Shown here: positions 1 to 5,472 of the stretch, one piece after another
How the letters are laid out: each line of letters opens with the position of its first letter
Position numbering within the stretch: the stretch's first letter is position 1
Source of the DNA: Flavobacteriales bacterium UBA4660
GTDB lineage: Bacteria; Bacteroidota; Bacteroidia; Flavobacteriales_D; Sanyastnellaceae
Direction: 5' to 3'
Assembly (NCBI GenBank): GCA_002405435.1
Contig: DHLU01000140.1
Span: 1-5,472 of the forward strand
DNA length: 5,472 nucleotides
Position numbers and translations under genes: made by a program
Notes under the pieces: generated by a model
Seen by the model: only the letters and a program-made list of their open reading frames with translations
Databases searched by the model: none
Told to the model about the DNA's origin: nothing

Positions 1-1290
1 CAGACCGGCATCCAGGGAAGAAAATTCAGGCGAGAGAATGAAATTCAGCAACTTACGGTCTTCGTCTTTCGCGGCCAGTTTCTGGATGAGCTGGTTGTCG
101 TAATTTTTCACCTGTGCCTCCAGGCGCTGAATATCTGCGTCGTGACGCGATAATTTCTGCTCCAGCACCTTGGTGTTCATCTTTTGGTTTTCCACCATGG
201 TAATGCGCACCTCGGCATCGCGGCGCTTAGCGTCAAGGTTGGCAAGGGTCTGCTCCAAAAACTCACGCGTCTCAAAGGCATTGATTTCATCGAGCTGCTG
301 CTGCAACCGGGCAACCTGCTCGTTTTTCAGCTCAATTTCGGTTTCCTTCTTGCCCAGTTCCCTCAGCAATTCCTCCTGCTGGGGTTTGAGCTTTTCATTG
401 AGGGCCATAATATGCCCCGCATAGCCTTTTTCCTTATCCAGCCGGATATTGTCCAGCTCCGTTACCGATGCCTGGTATTGTTTATTGAAGGCATAGACCA
501 GGTCGCTGACAATCCTGTTTTTGGCCTTGTAGAGGTTTACGACTTCACGGAATTCTTCAAAATCCTTCTGGATGGACTTTACCACCTTGATTTCATCGTT
601 GATGCGCAACAGGTCGGTGATGTCCTTTTTATTTTTCTGAGAGAAATTCAGTCCTTCGTTTTCGCGGTTGTCAGCGATAATAAGCGACTCCTTCAGCGTC
701 TTGTTGGTGATGAGCTTGCTGTTGATCAGGTAGCGGTATACCTTGGAAAAGTTGTTGCTCAATCCGTCGGTGCGCACCCCCTCCTCCAGCCAAACGGCGG
801 CCTCATTCTTGCGGCCGCGCTGGTAAACGGTATTGAACACCTCGCCCTTGCTTTTGAACTGGTAGAGCTCCACACCCGACTGCGCAAGGTGCTCCTGCAC
901 CTCATCCCATTTGCGGATACGCTGCGAGGTTCCCTCCTTCCTGAAATAGATCTCCTGGTCATAGGCCGTGGAAATCCTGTAATACTCGAGCTCTCCCTCT
1001 GCGTCGCGTTTAACCAATATGGAATACGGACTGATCTTGCTGACCTCGAAAATGATATAGCTCTGGTTGTGGGTAGGAAAGTAATGGTGGATAGTTTCCT
1101 TGTCGCCACGGCGCTGGCCGCTGAAACTCATTTTGCTTCCGTCGACAATAAACAGGAAGTTGAGGGCGTAAATCAAGGTGGATTTTCCCACGTTGTTGGG
1201 CCCTACGAGCTGGATGCTGTCGCAGTCATCCAGACGGAGTTCCGCATTCACGAAAATCGACGTATTAACCGCGACTATTCTGCTGATCAT
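1..1290 (-). CDS. SMC/SbcC-like coiled-coil ATPase, N-terminal part (C-terminus beyond left edge)
   Basis: The reverse strand is open from an ATG at 1290 to the window edge, exactly 430 codons with no stop. An in-frame TAA lies six codons upstream of this ATG, with no other usual start codon between, so the start is well fixed. The first 29 residues resemble the N-terminal strands of SMC, SbcC and RecF-type ATPases. They lead into a Walker A loop, GPNNVGKST, at residues 30-38. Residues 39-220 form a mixed globular head. From about 225 to 410 the chain is rich in E, K, Q and L with heptad-like spacing, the first arm of a long coiled coil, broken near LLNFILSPEF (414-423). Hinge, second arm, ABC signature and Walker B must lie off-window, so the family cannot be settled. 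Known relatives act in chromosome organisation, DNA-end processing or plasmid and phage defence (Wadjet JetC, Lamassu LmuB). The NN in the P-loop, rather than NG, also recalls OLD-type ATPases. It is divergent from the photolyase gene. A DNA-acting role is inference. Confidence 0.88.
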   Translation of the reverse strand, partial: MISRIVAVNTSIFVNAELRLDDCDSIQLVGPNNVGKSTLIYALNFLFIVDGSKMSFSGQRRGDKETIHHYFPTHNQSYIIFEVSKISPYSILVKRDAEGELEYYRISTAYDQEIYFRKEGTSQRIRKWDEVQEHLAQSGVELYQFKSKGEVFNTVYQRGRKNEAAVWLEEGVRTDGLSNNFSKVYRYLINSKLITNKTLKESLIIADNRENEGLNFSQKNKKDITDLLRINDEIKVVKSIQKDFEEFREVVNLYKAKNRIVSDLVYAFNKQYQASVTELDNIRLDKEKGYAGHIMALNEKLKPQQEELLRELGKKETEIELKNEQVARLQQQLDEINAFETREFLEQTLANLDAKRRDAEVRITMVENQKMNTKVLEQKLSRHDADIQRLEAQVKNYDNQLIQKLAAKDEDRKLLNFILSPEFSSLDAGL

Positions 1291-1315
1291 AATACTGACT
1301 GGTGTTTAGGTAAGG

Positions 1316-1329
1316 GGCAAAAAGTTGCC
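1316..1329. repeat. Short inverted repeat, GGCAA-N4-TTGCC
   Basis: A perfect 5-bp inverted repeat with a four-base spacer. Its right arm contains the TTG proposed as the forward -33 element. It also lies within the presumed leader of the ATPase transcript. It could be an operator or a small RNA hairpin. An arm this short could also occur by chance. Confidence 0.3.
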
Positions 1330-1355
1330 GCACTGAACGAGCAAAGCTATTTTCG
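1325..1355 (+). promoter_or_regulatory. Candidate Bacteroidota-type promoter for the photolyase gene
   Basis: On the forward strand a -33 TTG (1325-1327) is followed after 20 bases by TATTTTCG (1348-1355), one mismatch from TAnnTTTG. Transcription would start near 1361, giving a long leader of about 150 bases before the photolyase ATG. The site shares its TA (1348-1349) with the opposite-strand promoter. An alternative -7 box, TATTATTG at 1457-1464, would give a shorter leader but has no TTG at the right distance upstream. Confidence 0.35.
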
Positions 1356-1372
1356 ACTCAGGAGGCCGGCAA
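1342..1372 (-). promoter_or_regulatory. Candidate Bacteroidota-type promoter for the ATPase gene
   Basis: On the reverse strand a -33 TTG (1372-1370) is followed after 20 bases by TAGCTTTG (1349-1342). This is a full match to the Bacteroidota -7 consensus TAnnTTTG. Transcription would start near 1336 and leave a leader of about 45 bases before the ATG at 1290. The match is by eye and the motif is short, so chance is possible, but position and orientation suit the gene. Confidence 0.5.
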
Positions 1373-1496
1373 GCAATGTTAATGGATTGGGGATAACTTA
1401 TCGGCCTCCAAAAGGCTTTACCGCGGCGCCGGTGAGAGCCGGGCGCAGCAGAAACCTATTATTGCAGCCGGCGACCGGACTGAACCCCAAGGGTGC

Positions 1497-1513
1497 CGGT
1501 TTGTTAATAACCG
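1497..1513. repeat. Inverted repeat immediately upstream of the photolyase start codon
   Basis: CGGTT and AACCG flank a seven-base AT-rich centre, TGTTAAT, and end one base before the ATG at 1515. In RNA this would be a 5-bp hairpin against the initiation site. In DNA it resembles a small operator. It could affect photolyase translation or transcription, but only the symmetry is seen; any role is inference. Confidence 0.35.
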
Positions 1514-1514
1514 C

Positions 1515-2828
1515 ATGAGCAGGAAAAAGCATACAGCACCCGTAACCATTTGCTGGCTCCGCCGCGATTTGCGCCTCAGCGACAACCGCGCACTGCAGAT
1601 GGCAGCCCGCTCGGGTCATCCTGTACTGTGTCTTTTCATTTTCGACAGAGACATCCTCGACCCGCTTCCCTCCGACGATGCACGGGTTGGCTTCCTCCAC
1701 CGCGAACTGGATGCCATTCGCGCTGAGCTGGAGCAACTTGGCAGCGCACTGCTGGTGAAACACGACACGGTCGCTTCGGCCTGGGCTGCCATATGCGACG
1801 AATTCGCCGTTAAACAGGTAGTTGTCTCCCGCGATTACGAGCCCTATGCGCGTGAGCGGGATGAAAAAATCTACGACTACCTAAAAGACCGGGGCATTGA
1901 ATTCAAGGGCACCAAAGACCATGTAATTTTTGAGAAAAATGAAGTGGTTAAGGCCGATGGCACACCCTACACGGTATTTACGCCCTACAGCAGAAAATGG
2001 AAGGAGCATTACCGCCTGCATCCACCGGCCGATGTGCCGGATCCGGGTCCCGGCGATTTTTACCCCTGTGCGCCGCTACCCTTCCCTACCCTCAGCGCAC
2101 TGGGCTTCAAGCCCTCGCCTATCGCCATTCCACCGAAGGTACTCAACACCGCCTTGCTGAACACCTATGCTACCCGGCGCGATCTTCCCGCTGTCGCCGG
2201 CACCTCAAGGTTGTCGGTCCATCTGCGGTTCGGCACGGTAAGCATCCGAAAACTCTACGCCCAGGCGGTGCGGCACAGCGACAAGTATGCCGACGAGTTG
2301 ATCTGGAGAGAATTTTACCAGATGATTCTCTACCACTTTCCCCATACCACCCATGCTTCCTTCAAACCGGCCTATGACAGAATTCGCTGGTTAAACGACG
2401 AGAAGCAATTCGCCGCATGGTGCGCAGGCACAACCGGTTACCCGCTCGTTGATGCCGGCATGCGTGAACTCAATACCACAGGTTTCATGCACAACCGCGT
2501 GCGTATGGTGGTGGCCAGTTTCCTCTGCAAGCACCTGCTCATCGACTGGCGATGGGGCGAACGGTATTTCGCGGCCAAACTGCTTGACTTTGACCTGGCC
2601 TCCAACGCAGGCGGCTGGCAGTGGGCCGCGGGTTCAGGCTGCGATGCAGCTCCTTATTTCCGCATCTTCAATCCAACCGCCCAACAAGAGCGTTTTGATC
2701 CGGATTTTGCCTACATCAAAAAATGGGTGCCGGAATTTGGAACACCTGCCTATCCCAAACCCATCGTCAGGCACGAAGATGCACGCAACCGGTGTATCGC
2801 GGTATACCGCCAGGCTTTGACGGAGTAA
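1515..2828 (+). CDS. phrB: Class I cyclobutane pyrimidine dimer photolyase
   Basis: This cytosolic flavoenzyme uses blue or near-UV light to split cyclobutane pyrimidine dimers in DNA. The 437 residues are near family length (E. coli PhrB has 472). The N-terminal antenna domain starts with VTICWLRRDLRLSDN (10-24) and spans to about 200, with FTPYSRKW at 155-162. The FAD domain starts at TSRLSVHLRFG (230-240). It carries ELIWREFY (261-268), TGYPLVDAGMREL (307-319), MHNRVRM (325-331) and GGWQWAAGSG (366-375), then DAAPYFRIFNP (377-387). By alignment from memory with the E. coli enzyme, E261, W264, N327 and M331 match E274, W277, N341 and M345. N364 matches N378, and W292, W345 and W368 match the electron-transfer triad W306, W359 and W382. 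This favours CPD repair over 6-4 repair or a non-catalytic cryptochrome. The antenna cofactor cannot be read from sequence. The ATG at 1515 puts the conserved N-terminus at the expected distance. The permease follows after 25 bases. Confidence 0.96.
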   Translation: MSRKKHTAPVTICWLRRDLRLSDNRALQMAARSGHPVLCLFIFDRDILDPLPSDDARVGFLHRELDAIRAELEQLGSALLVKHDTVASAWAAICDEFAVKQVVVSRDYEPYARERDEKIYDYLKDRGIEFKGTKDHVIFEKNEVVKADGTPYTVFTPYSRKWKEHYRLHPPADVPDPGPGDFYPCAPLPFPTLSALGFKPSPIAIPPKVLNTALLNTYATRRDLPAVAGTSRLSVHLRFGTVSIRKLYAQAVRHSDKYADELIWREFYQMILYHFPHTTHASFKPAYDRIRWLNDEKQFAAWCAGTTGYPLVDAGMRELNTTGFMHNRVRMVVASFLCKHLLIDWRWGERYFAAKLLDFDLASNAGGWQWAAGSGCDAAPYFRIFNPTAQQERFDPDFAYIKKWVPEFGTPAYPKPIVRHEDARNRCIAVYRQALTE

Positions 2829-2849
2829 AGGGCGGGGGCCTTACTTTGG
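2816..2849 (+). promoter_or_regulatory. Candidate near-leaderless promoter for the sugar permease
   Basis: TTTG (2816-2819), inside the last photolyase codons, is followed after 22 bases by TACTTTGG (2842-2849), one mismatch from TAnnTTTG. This box ends four bases before the ATG at 2854, so transcription would start at or next to the start codon. Promoter boxes directly before the start codon are familiar in Bacteroidota. The spacing is slightly long. The 25-base gap also allows read-through from the photolyase gene. Confidence 0.35.
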
Positions 2850-2853
2850 CGCC

Positions 2854-4299
2854 ATGACACCGCACCGCATGGCCTTCCGCGTCCTCACAGCCCTGTTCTT
2901 CATGTGGGGATTCATCACGGTGATGAATGACGTACTCAACAACACCGTCGACGATATCTTCGGTCTCGACCAGTCGCCGGTGAAGCGCGCGCTTGTGCAG
3001 TTCACCTTCTTTACGGCCTTCTTCATCATTTCACTGTTGTATTTCGCCATCTCCGTAACCCGCGGCGATCCGATCAACCGCATCGGCTACAACCGGGGCA
3101 TGATTTACAGCCTGCTCATCTGCGCGGGCGGTTGCGCGGGGTTTTATCCCGCGGCCCTGTCGGGCTCTTACCCCGCCTTTCTCGGTTCGCTGTTTGTGCT
3201 TGCCACCGGGGTCACTCTGCTGCAGATCTGCGCCAATCCGTACGCAGCCATCATGGGGCCACCCGAAACGGCGAGCAGCCGGCTCAATCTGGCACAGGGA
3301 CTCAATTCACTTGGCACCACGATGGCCCCCGTGGTAGGATTGTTGCTCATCTACCGGGTATTTTCCGATGGCACCCCGAGCGTCTCGAGCATCGCGGCAT
3401 CCTACCTGATTTTCGCGGGCATACTCGTGCTGCTTGCCATCGCTGTTGCCCTGTTCAGGCTTCCCCCCTACCGCAACACCGAAAAGCCGGTAACCGACGC
3501 GGGGCTGCTGACGCACAGGCACCTCATACTCGGTGTGCTGGCCATATTCTTTTACGTGGGCAGTGAGGTGAGTGTCGGCAACTGGCTGAGTGATTTCCTG
3601 CTTCACCCCGACGTCAGTGGCAGCGCTGGCGCTGAGGGTCCCACGGCACGGTCGAGGGAGCTGGCCGGACATTACTTAAGCTATTTCTGGGGCGGATTGA
3701 TGATCGGAAGGGTTCTGGCGAATTTTGCCTACGACCCGGCCCTTTCCGCCGCGCGCAGAAGTTGGCTTATGGCCGCATCATCGGCCGCACTCTTTGCCGT
3801 CATCTATGTCATTACCTCCATCCACTACGACAAAGGCATTTTTTCCTTCGACTTCATCGCGCCCCGAGAAGCCGGTTGCTATGCCCTGCTCCTGGCGGTG
3901 CAGTTTGGCGCATTCTTCGCCGGCAAACAAAACCCGGCGCGCAGCCTGGTTGTATTCAGCCTCATCAACCTCGGGCTGATGGTCATTGCCATGCTGGGTT
4001 CGGGGCTCGTGGCTTTTTGGGCCATGATCGGCACGGGCCTCTTCTTTTCCATCGGCTGGTCAAACATTTTTACACTGGCCATTCGCGGCCTTGGCCCCTA
4101 TACCAGCCAGGGATCATCGCTGCTGGTAATGGCGATTGCCGGGGGCGCTATACTGCCCATGACACAGGCCGGCCTCTATAAATACAGCGACATGGGTATA
4201 CGGTATTCCTTTGTCATTCCGGCCCTGTCCATGCTCTATATCGCTTGGTATGGTTGGAAAGGTGCAGCGCTGAAAAATGCACAACCGCCTCAGGCCTGA
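2854..4299 (+). CDS. FucP/GluP-type sugar permease (FHS family, major facilitator superfamily)
   Basis: An inner-membrane secondary transporter, most likely a sugar:proton symporter; relatives carry L-fucose, glucose or galactose. The family signatures are clear. FFMWGFITVMNDVL (15-28) contains D26, matching the proton-coupled D46 of FucP. LLQICANPY (122-130) is followed by MGPPETASSRLNLAQGLNSLG (134-154). YVGSEVSVGNWL (234-245), GLMIGR (281-286) and FTLAIRGLG (406-414) complete the pattern. FucP has a glutamate (E135) where this protein has Q124. From memory, glutamine is usual in the glucose/galactose (GluP) branch, so that substrate class is more likely than fucose. At 481 residues it exceeds FucP (438). 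By eye I count about 14 hydrophobic stretches rather than 12. The extra pair lies around 303-322 and 340-357, and a Gly/Ser/Ala-rich loop at 253-266 also adds length. It begins 25 bases after the photolyase and overlaps the convergent glycosyltransferase by 10 bases. No sugar-catabolic gene is visible, so the exact sugar stays unknown. Confidence 0.93.
   Translation: MTPHRMAFRVLTALFFMWGFITVMNDVLNNTVDDIFGLDQSPVKRALVQFTFFTAFFIISLLYFAISVTRGDPINRIGYNRGMIYSLLICAGGCAGFYPAALSGSYPAFLGSLFVLATGVTLLQICANPYAAIMGPPETASSRLNLAQGLNSLGTTMAPVVGLLLIYRVFSDGTPSVSSIAASYLIFAGILVLLAIAVALFRLPPYRNTEKPVTDAGLLTHRHLILGVLAIFFYVGSEVSVGNWLSDFLLHPDVSGSAGAEGPTARSRELAGHYLSYFWGGLMIGRVLANFAYDPALSAARRSWLMAASSAALFAVIYVITSIHYDKGIFSFDFIAPREAGCYALLLAVQFGAFFAGKQNPARSLVVFSLINLGLMVIAMLGSGLVAFWAMIGTGLFFSIGWSNIFTLAIRGLGPYTSQGSSLLVMAIAGGAILPMTQAGLYKYSDMGIRYSFVIPALSMLYIAWYGWKGAALKNAQPPQA
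4290..4299. repeat. 10-bp palindrome TCAGGCCTGA holding both convergent stop codons
   Basis: The sequence equals its own reverse complement. Read forward it ends the permease with Gln-Ala-stop; read backward it ends the glycosyltransferase with Gln-Ala-stop. The two genes overlap by exactly these ten bases. A perfect palindrome with no loop and no following T-run is a poor intrinsic terminator, so how transcription ends here is unclear. Confidence 0.9.
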
Positions 4300-5390
4300 C
4301 CGCCTGCTGACGCACGGCTGACGCGGTCAAACAACGAGAGCCACACGGGCGTAAAGGCCTGGGTGCTGTAGCCCTGCTTAACGGTCTCACGGCCGGCTGC
4401 CCCGAGACGCCTGCGCAGCACCTCATCTTCTACGAGCTGCGATAGTTTCTCGAGCCACGCCGCCTCACCATCCGCAAGCATGCCGTTTTCTCCCTGGGCG
4501 ATGATGCTGGTATTTACGCCCACCGGACTCATAACCGTGGCGATGCCAAGTGCCATATACTGCAAACCCTTCATGCCGCACTTGCCGCGCGACCAGGCAT
4601 CGTCGGTCAGGGGCATGATGCCGATGTCGAGGCTGCAAAGGTCTTCCACTTCAGTAGCACTTTTCCAGCGGCAGGCTTCGTTGTCCAGTTCAGGGAAATA
4701 GTACGCCTTGTCGGCAATCACTTTAAAACGCACCGCATCGCCAAACCGCTGCCTGATTTTTTCCAAAACGGGCAGCATCAGGCGAAAAAAGCGGATGGTG
4801 CTGCCGCTTCCGGTCCAGCCGATGCACACGGGTCTTTCGGTCACCTGCGGACGGCACACATACTTTTCCATGTCGATGGTGGAGGGAATCACCTGCACGT
4901 CGGGGTTGTAACGGCGCGCATAGTCTGCCAGGTACGCGTTGCCCGCCACCACACAGCGGCAGGCGGCCATGATACGGCCGATTTTTCGGGTATTTTTCAA
5001 AAAGGCAAAAGCGCGGTTGTGGTCGCTCATGTCCTTGAGCCAGATGGCATCGTCAAAATCATAGATACAGGGCACCCTGCGGGTGATGTACTTTTCAAAC
5101 CAGGGCGGGCCGGCAATAAAGGCCTCGCGGTATATAAGGGCCACGTGGTAGCGCCCCACGTGACGGCACAGGTTCAGCCGGCGGAAAAAACCCCTGACGG
5201 TAATCCAGATCTTGGCGAAGGTGCGGCCGTGCGACATAAAGACCTTGTAGTCGCGGGCGTCAAAGAGGCTGGCGAACGTAATCTCGTAACCGTGTTGTTG
5301 CAAGGCATCGAGGTATTGCTCAAACCTAAACCGCTGGCCTGGCACATGGTCTTGCGGATAAACGCACAATATGAGCAAACGCTTTTTCAC
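4290..5390 (-). CDS. GT4-like (group 1) glycosyltransferase
   Basis: Predicted GT-B-fold retaining glycosyltransferase of 366 residues, probably cytosolic or membrane-associated, adding a sugar from a nucleotide-sugar donor to a growing surface glycan. The N-terminal Rossmann half starts at KRLLILCVYPQDHVPGQRFR (3-22). CIYDFDDAIW (108-117) and VIPSTIDMEKY (167-177) are typical of this group. The C-terminal donor-binding half opens with CIGWTGSGSTIRFF (189-202). It contains the core DIGIMPLTDDAWSRGKCGMK (255-274), LQYMALG (276-282) and SPVGVN (288-293). The classical EX7E pair of GT4 is not intact: Q277 sits where the second Glu is expected and G269 or K270 near the first. I believe this is common in this subfamily. 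No signal peptide or membrane segment is seen. The start is GTG at 5390. No other start codon occurs in frame before an upstream stop, and the conserved N-terminus begins at once. The upstream gene's TGA overlaps this GTG, suggesting translational coupling. Donor and acceptor sugars cannot be told. Confidence 0.92.
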   Translation of the reverse strand: MKKRLLILCVYPQDHVPGQRFRFEQYLDALQQHGYEITFASLFDARDYKVFMSHGRTFAKIWITVRGFFRRLNLCRHVGRYHVALIYREAFIAGPPWFEKYITRRVPCIYDFDDAIWLKDMSDHNRAFAFLKNTRKIGRIMAACRCVVAGNAYLADYARRYNPDVQVIPSTIDMEKYVCRPQVTERPVCIGWTGSGSTIRFFRLMLPVLEKIRQRFGDAVRFKVIADKAYYFPELDNEACRWKSATEVEDLCSLDIGIMPLTDDAWSRGKCGMKGLQYMALGIATVMSPVGVNTSIIAQGENGMLADGEAAWLEKLSQLVEDEVLRRRLGAAGRETVKQGYSTQAFTPVWLSLFDRVSRASAGGQA

Positions 5391-5472
5391 GGCTGCGGTG
5401 TTTTCTTTCTTACCACCTGTATAATATCAGAACAGATCCGCTCCCGGCCGGGTCGGTGGTTCATCGCTGGGT
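5387..5472 (-). CDS. C-terminal end of an upstream gene in the same operon (27 codons visible)
   Basis: On the reverse strand the frame is open from the right edge to a TGA at 5389-5387. That stop overlaps the glycosyltransferase GTG in the tetranucleotide GTGA, a classic stop-start overlap in bacterial operons. The visible tail is RICSDIIQVVRKKTPQP preceded by ten residues. The IIQVVRKK stretch would suit the last strand of a class I methyltransferase-like fold, but this is a guess from a few residues. The overlap is the main evidence that the frame is a real gene. An internal ATG (fourth visible base group) could make a tiny separate peptide, which seems less likely. Confidence 0.55.
   Translation of the reverse strand, partial: PAMNHRPGRERICSDIIQVVRKKTPQP

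Larger units (their letters stand above)
1291..1514. other. Divergent intergenic region between the ATPase and photolyase genes
   Basis: These 224 bases separate two genes pointing away from each other. I see no credible small gene or RNA gene. The region holds two overlapping promoter-like sites (1325-1372), a short hairpin (1316-1329), an inverted repeat just before the photolyase start (1497-1513), and an 8-bp inverted pair GGAGGCCG (1361-1368) and CGGCCTCC (1402-1409). The pentamer GCCGG occurs five times, at 1365, 1428, 1438, 1467 and 1495. Neither start codon has a clear Shine-Dalgarno sequence, which fits Bacteroidota. Confidence 0.7.

Noticed and set aside
184..1518. A 444-codon forward reading frame antisense to the ATPase gene
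   Set aside because: It is in exact codon register with the reverse-strand gene, so it stays open simply because that gene avoids TTA, CTA and TCA codons there. The reverse frame has the P-loop and coiled coil; the forward translation shows no recognisable domain and runs through the divergent promoter region.
1398..1763. A 121-codon reverse frame across the photolyase start
   Set aside because: It overlaps the conserved photolyase N-terminus and the intergenic region and has no recognisable domain.
1515..2828. Reading the photolyase as a cryptochrome or (6-4) photolyase
   Set aside because: The residues matching E. coli W277, N341 and M345 and the complete Trp triad favour a class I CPD photolyase.
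2825..2844. Possible hairpin terminator GTAA(A)GG...CCTTAC after the photolyase
   Set aside because: The stem has a bulge and only about six pairs, includes the stop codon, and is followed by only three T residues. It is too weak to call, and it overlaps the permease promoter candidate.
3307..3672. Reverse and alternate-frame openings inside the permease gene, including this 121-codon one
   Set aside because: The permease frame has strong family motifs and membrane segments over its whole length. The others are low-complexity translations of GC-rich codons.
5443..5452. 10-bp palindrome CCCGGCCGGG near the right edge
   Set aside because: It lies in the predicted coding tail of the upstream gene in GC-rich sequence, so chance is an adequate explanation.
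1..5472. Search for CRISPR arrays, tRNA or rRNA genes, transposase ends and attachment sites
   Set aside because: No regularly spaced direct repeats, cloverleaf-like segments, transposase motifs or terminal inverted repeats were seen on either strand.

Overview
The window looks like chromosomal DNA from a moderately GC-rich member of the Bacteroidota. The evidence is indirect. No clear Shine-Dalgarno sequence precedes any start codon. Promoter-like sites match the Bacteroidota pattern (TTG at -33, TAnnTTTG at -7). The transporter and the glycosyltransferase resemble subfamilies common in that phylum. No rRNA, tRNA, CRISPR array, insertion sequence or phage gene is visible.

Layout from left to right. 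(1) Positions 1-1290, minus strand: the first 430 residues of an SMC/SbcC-like coiled-coil ATPase whose C-terminal half lies beyond the left edge. (2) Positions 1291-1514: a divergent intergenic region. Two promoter-like sites on opposite strands overlap here and share the same TA dinucleotide. (3) Positions 1515-2828, plus strand: a class I CPD photolyase with its flavin and electron-transfer residues intact. (4) Positions 2854-4299, plus strand: a sugar permease of the FucP/GluP (FHS) branch of the major facilitator superfamily. It starts 25 bases after the photolyase stop and has its own weak, near-leaderless promoter candidate. (5) Positions 4290-5390, minus strand: a GT4-like glycosyltransferase converging on the permease. 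The two stop codons lie in a shared 10-bp palindrome. (6) Positions 5387-5472, minus strand: the last 27 codons of another gene, whose TGA overlaps the glycosyltransferase GTG start. This suggests an operon entering from the right.

The ATPase and photolyase may both deal with DNA (structure or damage), and their promoter layout would let them be controlled reciprocally. The permease probably imports a hexose or related sugar. The glycosyltransferase pair probably belongs to a surface-polysaccharide cluster. Nothing links all these genes into one pathway. The window reads as the junction of a DNA-maintenance or defence locus, a photolyase-permease pair and the end of a glycan operon. The item most likely to belong to a poorly described system is the ATPase, but its partners are outside the window.
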